This document shows positions 1 to 5,951 of a stretch of 5,951 bases of DNA, one piece after another; position 1 is the stretch's first letter, and each line of letters opens with the position of its first letter. The position numbers and the translations under genes were made by a program. Under the pieces are notes generated by a model. That model was not told the DNA's origin. It did not search any database and saw only the letters and a program-made list of their open reading frames with translations. The stretch comes from Gammaproteobacteria bacterium (GTDB lineage Bacteria > Pseudomonadota > Gammaproteobacteria > HK1). The stretch lies in the NCBI GenBank assembly GCA_013042035.1, contig JABDQX010000300.1:1-5951 (forward strand), in the 5' to 3' direction.

Positions 1-100
1 GCCAACCGCTCCGCCCACGCCCCTCGTTCACCGGGCGTTGCGTCGCGTGGAAGGTCCAAGGGATAGCGTCTTGCTAGGAAATCGGCGCGACCGGACCTAC

Positions 101-130
101 TATTGGTAAAGAGGCCATTGGCACAAAGGC
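101..130. repeat. Degenerate 15-bp tandem repeat, two copies
   Basis: Positions 101-115 and 116-130 are adjacent 15-base units that share 11 of 15 bases, including the blocks ATTGG and GGC at the same offsets. The pair lies just after the possible stop of the upstream open frame. It could be an operator-like direct repeat or simple chance; nothing else supports a function. Confidence 0.3.
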
Positions 131-307
131 GCGGAACACGTCGAAGATAAAGCGTGATATCTTTTATAACTTTGTTTGTCCAATACATCAATATATCAGG
201 CTGGCCATCCATTGATTTTACCATGCTCCGGAGAGCCGTCCCCTTGTGGAAACGCTACCCGGAAGCGCAATTCGACTTTTGCATTTACCTCGGTTGGTAA
301 GGACATC

Positions 308-313
308 AGGTGG
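308..313 (+). promoter_or_regulatory. Ribosome binding site for pyrD that supports the TTG start
   Basis: AGGTGG lies 7 bases before the TTG at 321. This spacing supports a start at 321 over the upstream GTG at 246 and the internal ATG at 366, which would remove the N-terminal strand typical of the family. Confidence 0.6.
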
Positions 314-320
314 AAGAAAC

Positions 321-1277
321 TTGACTGAAAAAATCGCACACTATCTTGGCATCGATTTTTGCGGTATGTCCCTGGAAACACCGCTGGTATTGCTTTCGGG
401 TTGTGCCGGTTTCGGCGAAGAATACACGCGGGTTACGGGTTTTTCCAATCGGGATGTAGGGGCTGTATGCCTCAAGGGGACTACGCTGGAACCACGGCTC
501 GGCAATCCACCGCATCGTGTCTTCGAAACAGCCGCGGGGATGCTCAACGCCATCGGTCTACAAAATCCCGGAGCCCGTTACGTGGTGGATGAAATACTGC
601 CGGATCTGGACTTTTCCGAGACCCGATACATCGCCAACATCTCCGGGGCCACGGTGGAAGAATACGCGGAGGTGGCCCGTATTTTCGACGCATCGCCCAT
701 CGACGCCATCGAGATCAATATCTCCTGTCCCAACGTCAAGGAAGGCGGCATGATCTTCGGCAACGATCCGGCAATGTCCGCCCGCGTAGTAGCGGCTTGC
801 CGAGGCGCGACAGAAAAACCCCTTATCACCAAGCTTTCTCCCAATCAGACCGATATCGCCGAGAACGCACGCTGCTGCATTGAGGCCGGGACGGACGGTC
901 TGTCGGTGATCAACACCGTTGCCGGGATGGTCATCGATAGCGAATCCGGACGCCCTATTCTTGGCAACAATCAGGGGGGGCTTTCGGGGCCGGCCATCAA
1001 GCCCGTCGCATTGCTTTGCGTGCATCGGGTATACCAGGTGGCAAAAGCGCATAACGTGCCGATCATTGGTCAAGGTGGCGTCACGTGCGCCGCCGACGCC
1101 ATCGAGTTCCTGATCGCCGGGGCAAGTATCGTGGGGATTGGGACCGGCCTGTTTTACGATCCGCTGATTTGCCCAAGGATCAATCAGGGATTAATCGAAT
1201 ATATGGATCGGAAAGGGGTCGATAATGTTCGGGCGTTGACGGGAACGCTGCGGTGTAATTCCCCGCTGACGGTCTGA
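321..1277 (+). CDS. pyrD: Dihydroorotate dehydrogenase, class 1B-type catalytic subunit
   Basis: Oxidises dihydroorotate to orotate, the fourth step of UMP synthesis, using FMN in the cytoplasm. The 318-residue product matches the class 1B length (about 311 in Lactococcus PyrDB). Family motifs in order are SGCAGFGEEY (26-35), VCLKGTT with Lys52, GMLNAIGLQNPG (73-84), NISCPNVKEGG with the catalytic base Cys136, TKLSPN with Lys171, GGLSGPAIKPVAL, and the FMN phosphate segments IIGQGGV and GIGTG near the C-terminus. A catalytic Cys in a soluble protein with no N-terminal membrane helix argues against class 2 (Ser, quinone-linked). Class 1B enzymes normally pair with the iron-sulfur/FAD subunit PyrK, and no pyrK lies in the window. 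The start is a TTG; the frame is also open from a GTG at 246, but those 25 residues are unlike the family. Homologous dihydropyrimidine dehydrogenases are less likely because the match to PyrDB runs the full length. Confidence 0.92.
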   Translation: MTEKIAHYLGIDFCGMSLETPLVLLSGCAGFGEEYTRVTGFSNRDVGAVCLKGTTLEPRLGNPPHRVFETAAGMLNAIGLQNPGARYVVDEILPDLDFSETRYIANISGATVEEYAEVARIFDASPIDAIEINISCPNVKEGGMIFGNDPAMSARVVAACRGATEKPLITKLSPNQTDIAENARCCIEAGTDGLSVINTVAGMVIDSESGRPILGNNQGGLSGPAIKPVALLCVHRVYQVAKAHNVPIIGQGGVTCAADAIEFLIAGASIVGIGTGLFYDPLICPRINQGLIEYMDRKGVDNVRALTGTLRCNSPLTV

Positions 1278-1322
1278 TGTTAATCAGCATGGAGGAAGAA
1301 CCAACGCCCCCAAAGTCATCTC

Positions 1323-2645
1323 TCATCTGGCGGCCGGGGAATGGCGTCCGACACTAAAATACGCAAACCCGGCTTTCCTCATGTGAGTTGGCTCATAGAC
1401 ATTGCGCAAATCGACAAACACATTACCGCGCATCGTTTTTAAGACCCTTCGGAGATCGAGCCCCCGGTAGGCATTCCATTCCGTGAGTAAGACAACGGCA
1501 TCGGCATCGACGAGCGTTTCATAGATATCGTTACAGTAGTGGATCCCCTTGGGCAGCAGCTTTTTTGCCTCGGCCATGCCCTGGGGGTCATGGGCATAAA
1601 TCCGCGCGCCCTTTTCCAGCAGGGCCGGCAGGATAACCAGCGCTGGAGCCTCGCGCATGTCATCGGTCTCCGGTTTGAAGGTCAGCCCTAATACCCCCAA
1701 TCGTTTTTCCGTTTCGCTCCCCCCAAGCGCCTGCCTGATCTTTCTTACCATGCGCGTTTTCTGAGCCGCATTGACCTCCACCACGGCCTCGACAATCCGG
1801 CATGACACTTCATGTTCCTGGGCGGTTCTGACCAGTGCCAGAGTATCCTTGGGGAAACAGGACCCGCCATAACCCGGACTCACGTGCAGGAATTTGCGTC
1901 CGATACGACCGTCCAGTCCCATTCCCTTGGCAACCGCGTGCACATCGGCGCCCACGGCCTCGCACAGGACGGACATCTCGTTGATAAAGCTGATCTTCGT
2001 GGCAAGAAATGCATTCGATGCGTACTTGACGAGTTCGGCCGTTTCCAGATTGGTTGCAAGGATGGGGGTTTCAATCAGATTCAATGGCCGATACAGCTCT
2101 CGAATCAAGGCCTCCGCGCGCGCACTCTCCACGCCGATCACGACCCGGTCGGGGCGCATGAAATCGCTGATCGCCGCACCCTCGCGCAGGAATTCCGGGT
2201 TTGAGGCAACATCGAAATCCGCCGATGGATTCTCGGCCTGGATGATACGACGTACCTGTCTGGCGGTGCCAACAGGAACCGTGGATTTATCCACGATTAC
2301 GGTATAGCCCGCAAGGTGCGGGGCAATCATCCTTGCTGCTTCGTAAACATAGGACAAGTCCGCGTGACCATCTCCCCGGCGTGTCGGTGTTCCCACGGCA
2401 ATAAAAACAAGATCGGCCTCACCGACAGGGGCTGAAAAATCACGGGAAAAATGTAATCGTTTGGCCTCAACATTTTGCGAAACCAGAACGTTGAGCCCAG
2501 GTTCATAAATGGGGATCTTTCCCTGATTCAGACTATCGACTTTACGATCATCCACATCCACGCAGGTGACATTGGCACCGAATTCGGCAAAACATGCCCC
2601 GGAAACCAAACCCACGTAGCCTGTACCGATGATAGTGACGTTCAA
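1323..2645 (-). CDS. ugd: UDP-glucose 6-dehydrogenase
   Basis: Oxidises UDP-glucose to UDP-glucuronate with two NAD+ in the cytoplasm, feeding capsule, exopolysaccharide or lipopolysaccharide sugars. The 440-residue protein has the normal length and all three domains. The N-terminal Rossmann fold opens with IIGTGYVGLVSG (5-16) and has IYEPGL (46-51), VGTPT (84-88) and STVPVGT (121-127). The central helical domain has NPEFLREGAA (149-158) and KYASNAFLATKISF with Lys207 and Asn211. The catalytic loop GYGGSCFPKD carries Cys263 and Asp267. The C-terminal domain has LGLTFKPETDDMREAP (319-334). The start is TTG: an in-frame TAA (2646-2648) lies directly before it, so the protein cannot begin earlier. 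The gene starts 26 bases after the ampD stop and is probably the operon's last gene, since a convergent gene follows. Related UDP-sugar dehydrogenases (UDP-ManNAc type) are less likely, because the sequence follows the UDP-glucose family closely. Confidence 0.96.
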   Translation of the reverse strand: MNVTIIGTGYVGLVSGACFAEFGANVTCVDVDDRKVDSLNQGKIPIYEPGLNVLVSQNVEAKRLHFSRDFSAPVGEADLVFIAVGTPTRRGDGHADLSYVYEAARMIAPHLAGYTVIVDKSTVPVGTARQVRRIIQAENPSADFDVASNPEFLREGAAISDFMRPDRVVIGVESARAEALIRELYRPLNLIETPILATNLETAELVKYASNAFLATKISFINEMSVLCEAVGADVHAVAKGMGLDGRIGRKFLHVSPGYGGSCFPKDTLALVRTAQEHEVSCRIVEAVVEVNAAQKTRMVRKIRQALGGSETEKRLGVLGLTFKPETDDMREAPALVILPALLEKGARIYAHDPQGMAEAKKLLPKGIHYCNDIYETLVDADAVVLLTEWNAYRGLDLRRVLKTMRGNVFVDLRNVYEPTHMRKAGFAYFSVGRHSPAAR

Positions 2646-2652
2646 TTAAACG

Positions 2653-2657
2653 CTCTC
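2653..2657 (-). promoter_or_regulatory. Ribosome binding site for ugd, before a TTG start
   Basis: GAGAG on the minus strand lies 7 bases upstream of the TTG at 2645. With the in-frame TAA at 2646-2648 it fixes the ugd start. The nearby ATG (2658-2660) is out of frame and reaches that same TAA's neighbourhood as a five-codon frame only. Confidence 0.6.
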
Positions 2658-2671
2658 ATGATGAATTTTGG

Positions 2672-3250
2672 TTATACACTTGGAATCGATTCCAAGAGTT
2701 GATTAAAAAAAACCCAATCAAAACTCCCTCCGGGATCCGTCTTGCGCCCCGGCGCGATATCACTGTGCCCTACTATACGATCACGGTCGATCATGGGCCA
2801 GAGCGACATGATTAACCGAACGAGATCGGCCAGACGCCGATACTGGGCGTCTTCATAGGGCACTTCATCGGTTCCCTCCAATTCAATGCCGATGGAAAAA
2901 TCATTGCAATGGGTCCTGCCTCTGAATTGGGAAACTCCTGCATGCCACGCACGCTGCTGGAGGGGAACATATTGAGTCACATCACCATCGCGATGCACCA
3001 GCAGGTGAGAGGAAACATGAACGCCAACGAGAGTGCGAAAATACGGGTGGGCATCGGGATCGAGTCGGTTCAAAAACAGATCTTCGATAAAGTGGCTACC
3101 GAATTCCCCCGGCGGCAAACTGATACCATGGATAACCAACAGTTCTATGGCGCACCCGGCCGGACGTTCATCGCAGTTCGGCGAAGGAACCCGGCGAACA
3201 CCATTTAGCCATGAATGGACCGCATCCAGTGTTATTGGGCTATTTAACAT
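2672..3250 (-). CDS. ampD: 1,6-anhydro-N-acetylmuramyl-L-alanine amidase
   Basis: Cytoplasmic zinc amidase that cuts the stem peptide from anhydro-MurNAc peptides during peptidoglycan recycling. In many gammaproteobacteria its loss raises the muropeptides sensed by AmpR and derepresses beta-lactamase. The 192-residue product matches E. coli AmpD (183) along its length: GVRRVPSP (17-24), LLVIHGISLPPGEFG (37-51), LDPDAHPYF, QYVPLQQRAWHAGVSQFRGR, CNDFSIGIELEGTD and GHSDIAPGRKTDPG. The expected zinc ligands His41, His162 and Asp172 and the catalytic residues Glu123 and Lys170 are all present. There is no signal peptide, as expected for AmpD rather than the periplasmic AmiD. The ATG at 3250 lies 10 bases after the truA stop. 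An ATG at 3304 would add 18 residues and overlap truA by 44 bases; that extension is not family-like. The ampE gene that follows ampD in enterobacteria is absent; ugd follows instead. Confidence 0.95.
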   Translation of the reverse strand: MLNSPITLDAVHSWLNGVRRVPSPNCDERPAGCAIELLVIHGISLPPGEFGSHFIEDLFLNRLDPDAHPYFRTLVGVHVSSHLLVHRDGDVTQYVPLQQRAWHAGVSQFRGRTHCNDFSIGIELEGTDEVPYEDAQYRRLADLVRLIMSLWPMIDRDRIVGHSDIAPGRKTDPGGSFDWVFFNQLLESIPSV

Positions 3251-3260
3251 ATGCTCACAC

Positions 3261-4025
3261 TTAGCCTCTCGGTATCCGAAAGTGCTCCGGGTATTGGACG
3301 CCAATCAAACACAGTCCCTCGGCTGGCGCGGTCACTGCTCCCTTTTTTCGATCCCGTGCCGCCAATATCTGGCCCGCCCATGCCGCTTCCTGTCTACCTG
3401 TCCCAATGGCGATCAACACACCCGCGATATTGCGAACCATATGGTGGAGAAATGCGTTGGCGATGACATCGATTTGGATGTGTTCTCCATCACGGGCGAT
3501 CCGCAGGCCGTGTATGGTCCGCACGGGGGTCGCGGCTTGGCAGGAAGCGGCCCTAAAGGCCGAGAAATCATGCTCACCCACGAGATAATCGGCTCCCGTT
3601 TGCATGCGGCTCACCGCAAGCGGCCGGCATTCCCATGTGATTTGTTGTCTGTAAAGGGCGGGGCGAATCGGACGATTTAGGATTTGGTATCGATAATGGC
3701 GGGCGCGAGCAGAGAAACGGGCGTGGAATTCATCCGGAACGTGCCTTGCCCAAAGCACACTGATTTCCCGTGGCAGGTTTGTGTTGGTTCCGTATACCCA
3801 GGCACGCATTTGCCGAACCACGTTCGTTTCGAAATGGACGACCTGACCGCGGGCGTGAACCCCCGCGTCCGTTCGGCCCGCGCAAATGGTATGAATAGGG
3901 GAATCCGCGACCCTGGACAGCGCCTTCTCGACACAAGCCTGTACGGTCCTGGCATTTTTCTGGGTTTCCCAACCGGAAAAACCGCTGCCATCATATTCAA
4001 TCCCCAGTGCAACTCTCAAGGGCAA
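3261..4025 (-). CDS. truA: tRNA pseudouridine(38-40) synthase
   Basis: Converts uridines 38, 39 and 40 in the anticodon arm of many tRNAs to pseudouridine. Family motifs are all present: ALGIEYDGSGFSGW (6-19), CAGRTDAGVHARGQVVHF with the catalytic Asp53, FHARFSARARHYRYQI, GEHDFSAFRA, FLHHMVRNIAGVLIAIG and the C-terminal AEGLCLIGVQYPEHF. The length is 254 residues, close to the E. coli enzyme (270). The residue after GW is Glu where Gln is common. The start is uncertain: the TTG at 4025 begins 3 bases after the fimV stop, but the TTG at 4019, two codons later, has GAGAG six bases upstream and is better placed. No ATG lies near. The position directly after fimV is the usual gammaproteobacterial arrangement, but ampD follows here where trpF commonly does. 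It is almost certainly translated from the fimV-led transcript. Confidence 0.96.
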   Translation of the reverse strand: MPLRVALGIEYDGSGFSGWETQKNARTVQACVEKALSRVADSPIHTICAGRTDAGVHARGQVVHFETNVVRQMRAWVYGTNTNLPREISVLWARHVPDEFHARFSARARHYRYQILNRPIRPALYRQQITWECRPLAVSRMQTGADYLVGEHDFSAFRAASCQAATPVRTIHGLRIARDGEHIQIDVIANAFLHHMVRNIAGVLIAIGTGRQEAAWAGQILAARDRKKGAVTAPAEGLCLIGVQYPEHFRIPRG

Positions 4026-4031
4026 CTCTCA
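4006..4031. repeat. 13-bp tandem duplication across the fimV stop and truA start
   Basis: Positions 4006-4018 and 4019-4031 are adjacent 13-base units differing at one base. On the minus strand each reads TGAGAGTTGC followed by CCT or ACT. The upstream copy supplies the fimV TGA and the TTG at 4025, and its GAGAG is correctly spaced for the TTG at 4019. The second copy lies inside truA. The unit length is not a multiple of three, so the duplication would have shifted the frame had it not fallen at a gene junction. Confidence 0.85.
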
Positions 4032-5951
4032 GTCGAACTTCTCCAATAGTTCCTTGGCAAGGGTTTTATGTTTTTCCTCGCCTTCGGCCAGCACCTTTTC
4101 AAGAATGGTCCGCGCCCCCTCGATATCGCCCATGTCGATGTAGGCCTGGGCCAGATCCAGCTTGGTTTGCATTTCATCAATACTGCCGGACGTATCAGCG
4201 GGAGGAAACTCGAAGAGCTGGTCATTATCGCCCTCACCGACCGGGGATTCGGATTCAGAGGAAACCTCCACATCCAGATCGAATCCGAAATTGAAGTCCA
4301 GGTTTTCACCTGTAATGGGCTGGGTATCCGTGGTTTCCGCTGGAGAGATTTCCTGAAGGTCAGGACCGGCGAAATCGAGCGCCCATTCAGGCGTAGGTGG
4401 CATCGTGGCATCGGATTCTTCGGGCGCAACGTTTGAAATCGCATTCAGATCACGCCCCCCGATATTCTTATTCGCCTCATCGGGTTCCAGGCTCAGTACG
4501 TCATCGTCATCGTCATCATCTCCAAACCCAATATCCAACGCAATATTGTTGTCCGGGGTATTGTCGATGAGCTGTGCGGGATCATCCACGGCAGGCGGTA
4601 TGACAGGTTCTCCATCGCCTCCCCCAAAAATCACGGGTTCTCCGATCTCCTCTGATTTTTCAGGCTCTTTCTTCCGAACAGGCGGAGGTTCCCGATCCGG
4701 CCTTTCCACTGTCGGAGAATCATGCTTGCGATCCGATTTGGCACGACTCAAGCCGGGATCCGGCGGCGAAACCGCATGAACGGTCGCGGGAGGCTGGGAA
4801 TCCAGGAAAGTGTCAGGCTCATCGGAAAATTCCCTACTATCATCTATGGCTCTACCATCATTCGGAACCCTGCTATTATCCAAGGTTCTGCCATTATCCG
4901 AGGCCTCTTCGGTGGGACGCGCCCGCAGCCACGACGCCATCACGACAAAAATCACTATTATTCCGCCCAATACAATCGCGATGACAAAGAGGTTATCACG
5001 AATGTAATCCATCCATTCGTTTATTCGGGATGGTAACGTTCCCACGGCAGATCCAGCGCCGGTTGGCTCGGCATGCGGCACCTCGGCTTTTGGCATCACT
5101 TGTTCTTCCACAACGGGGGCCTGGATCTTGCTCACGGAGGGAAGCCCTATGGATTTCGCGGGTTCAAGCTGCAAACGCCCACTTCCTTTCTCGTGAAGGA
5201 TTTTCCCCTCCTCTTGCGGCGCGGTCCGGGGCGCCATGGACGGCGTTTGCGCGATCGATCCGGGCTGGATTTGTTCGAATTCCGTTAATGGATCGGCAAT
5301 CGACGACTCGATCTTCTCTTGCGCCAGTTTTGTCTTGAGCGCGTTGATTTCGTCACTTTGTATTTCCATCAGGTGTGCGAATTCCTGGATCAAGCTTTCC
5401 GCTTCCGCAAGCCGCGTTCTCAGGTCGTTGTTTTCCCGGCTTTTAGCGTCCAATTCTTCTTTTACCAAGGAAATTTGACCGCGTAATTCTTTAAGATTCT
5501 CTTCTCCCTCGTGACCAACACCTTCCTCCGCGGTTCCGGCACTTAGGATCTCGACTCGCCCGGATTGTTTGGGATCGGCCACGTCCGATTTGGATTTGAT
5601 ATCGGGTACCGGTGAACCTTCAGGTGCGGCGACAGGACTTTTTGCCAGCTTTTGGCGAAAGTCTTCCCAAGCGACGTGTTGTTTGTCCACTTCGGCCAGT
5701 GCCCTGGTTCGAGAAAGCGCCGTGATTGTTTCCAAATCAGGGATGCGCAGTATTGCCCCGGCGTTCAAGGAATTAATGTTATTTTGCGAGAATGCTTCCG
5801 GATTGTAGCGTTGTAACGCCAGCATCACCTGTTCGATACTCACGGATTGGTTGGGCCGAAAACGTGTCGCGATGGACCAGAGGGTATCTCGGGCGTTTAC
5901 TGGGCCATACTGGGAGAAAGTTTTTGAAGTGGAGACGTTGGTACCTTCGGA
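4029..5951 (-). CDS. fimV: FimV-type peptidoglycan-binding polar hub protein, 5' end outside window
   Basis: Inner-membrane protein of the FimV/HubP family, which in Pseudomonas and relatives binds peptidoglycan, organises the cell pole and supports type IV pilus assembly and twitching. The frame is open to the window edge, so the 640 visible residues lack the start and signal peptide. Visible parts, numbered from the edge: a FimV LysM-like domain (15-72) with YGPV, DTLWSIA, VMLALQRYNPEAF and LRIPD; a coiled coil (about 150-214); a proline-rich linker; a membrane helix (about 321-342) ending in WLRAR; a long acidic tail with seven Asp in a row (4500-4520); and the conserved C-terminal TPR-like domain (about 592-640) with KLDLAQAYIDMGD and ARTILEKVL. 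By family topology the N-terminal part is periplasmic and the tail cytoplasmic. A GTG at 5843 is only an internal Val codon within the LysM-like domain, not the start. Identification is strong from both conserved ends plus the truA neighbour; the middle varies in this family. Confidence 0.95.
   Translation of the reverse strand, partial: SEGTNVSTSKTFSQYGPVNARDTLWSIATRFRPNQSVSIEQVMLALQRYNPEAFSQNNINSLNAGAILRIPDLETITALSRTRALAEVDKQHVAWEDFRQKLAKSPVAAPEGSPVPDIKSKSDVADPKQSGRVEILSAGTAEEGVGHEGEENLKELRGQISLVKEELDAKSRENNDLRTRLAEAESLIQEFAHLMEIQSDEINALKTKLAQEKIESSIADPLTEFEQIQPGSIAQTPSMAPRTAPQEEGKILHEKGSGRLQLEPAKSIGLPSVSKIQAPVVEEQVMPKAEVPHAEPTGAGSAVGTLPSRINEWMDYIRDNLFVIAIVLGGIIVIFVVMASWLRARPTEEASDNGRTLDNSRVPNDGRAIDDSREFSDEPDTFLDSQPPATVHAVSPPDPGLSRAKSDRKHDSPTVERPDREPPPVRKKEPEKSEEIGEPVIFGGGDGEPVIPPAVDDPAQLIDNTPDNNIALDIGFGDDDDDDDVLSLEPDEANKNIGGRDLNAISNVAPEESDATMPPTPEWALDFAGPDLQEISPAETTDTQPITGENLDFNFGFDLDVEVSSESESPVGEGDNDQLFEFPPADTSGSIDEMQTKLDLAQAYIDMGDIEGARTILEKVLAEGEEKHKTLAKELLEKFD
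4827..4898 (-). repeat. Degenerate 18-bp tandem repeat in fimV, four units
   Basis: Just after the membrane helix, the protein reads DNGRTL, DNSRVP, NDGRAI, DDSREF: four 6-residue units with Arg always at the fourth place and Asp or Asn at the first two (residues about 352-375). The DNA shows the same 18-base period, for example ATTATC closing two plus-strand units. A fifth block at 4809-4826 (SDEPDT) no longer matches. The unit length keeps the frame, so copy number could change without breaking the gene. Confidence 0.7.

Larger units (their letters stand above)
1..320. other. Region upstream of pyrD without an identified gene
   Basis: No gene is recognised here. Positions 1-109 are GC-rich, and plus-strand frame 2 stays open from the window edge to a TAA at 107-109; this could be the tail of an upstream gene but has no family signature. 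From about 150 to 215 the sequence becomes AT-rich, with TATAAC at 165-170, TTGTTT at 172-177 and TATATC at 192-197. That is where a pyrD promoter would be expected, but no pair of elements has consensus spacing (TTGTTT to TATATC is only 14 bases). I saw no tRNA-like fold, riboswitch-like conserved core or hairpin followed by a T-run. A GGAGAG at 230-235 precedes a GTG at 246 that opens the pyrD frame earlier, but the extra residues do not look like the family. Confidence 0.5.

Noticed and set aside
110..240. tRNA, riboswitch or small RNA in the pyrD leader
   Set aside because: No cloverleaf, TTCGA-type T-loop, conserved aptamer core or strong hairpin could be found by eye.
246..320. N-terminal extension of pyrD from the GTG at 246
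   Set aside because: GGAGAG lies 10 bases upstream, but the 25 added residues do not resemble any PyrD N-terminus, whereas the TTG at 321 has a good binding site and gives a family-like start and length.
558..1073. 171-codon minus-strand open frame within pyrD
   Set aside because: It is antisense to the core of pyrD, including the catalytic Cys motif, and has no recognisable domain.
1274..1287. Inverted repeat CTGAT-GTTA-ATCAG between the convergent pyrD and ugd as a terminator
   Set aside because: The stem is only 5 AT-containing pairs, starts inside the pyrD stop region and has no T-run on either strand; too weak to call.
3251..3304. Longer ampD from the ATG at 3304
   Set aside because: It would overlap truA by 44 bases and add 18 residues not seen in AmpD; the ATG at 3250 fits the family and the gap.
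3033..3680. 215-codon plus-strand open frame across ampD and truA
   Set aside because: It lies antisense to two genes with intact catalytic motifs and its translation looks like no protein family; it is a shadow of them.
4029..5843. fimV starting at the GTG at 5843
   Set aside because: The frame stays open to 5951 and the upstream codons encode the conserved first half of the FimV LysM-like domain (YGPV, DTLWSIA), so the GTG is an internal Val codon.

Overview
The window holds five protein genes, all recognisable, and looks like ordinary chromosomal DNA of a gammaproteobacterium or a close relative such as Acidithiobacillia. The main clue is a fimV gene followed immediately by truA, an arrangement known from Pseudomonas-type genomes. 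The base composition is moderately GC-rich by eye. I cannot name the genus.

Layout. Positions 1-320 hold no gene I can name. The first ~109 bases are GC-rich and have one frame open from the window edge, perhaps the last codons of an upstream gene. After that comes an AT-rich leader. A class 1B-type dihydroorotate dehydrogenase (pyrD) lies on the plus strand at 321-1277. It converges on a minus-strand block, with only 45 bases between the two stop codons. Read in transcription order, that block is fimV (5' end outside the window), truA, ampD and ugd. The gaps of 3, 10 and 26 bases suggest a single operon.

How the genes fit together. FimV is an inner-membrane protein that binds peptidoglycan and organises the cell pole and type IV pili. 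AmpD recycles peptidoglycan fragments. Ugd makes UDP-glucuronate for surface polysaccharides. TruA, a tRNA pseudouridine synthase, is the housekeeping neighbour fimV usually has. The operon is therefore mostly about the cell envelope. PyrD is unrelated to it and belongs to pyrimidine synthesis. It resembles the NAD-linked class 1B form rather than the class 2 enzyme expected in gammaproteobacteria, and no pyrK partner lies beside it.

Small-scale features include a 13-bp near-perfect tandem duplication across the fimV stop and truA start, an 18-bp degenerate tandem repeat inside fimV, and probable TTG starts for three genes. I see no mobile element, CRISPR array, RNA gene or convincing terminator, and no evidence of a new biological system.
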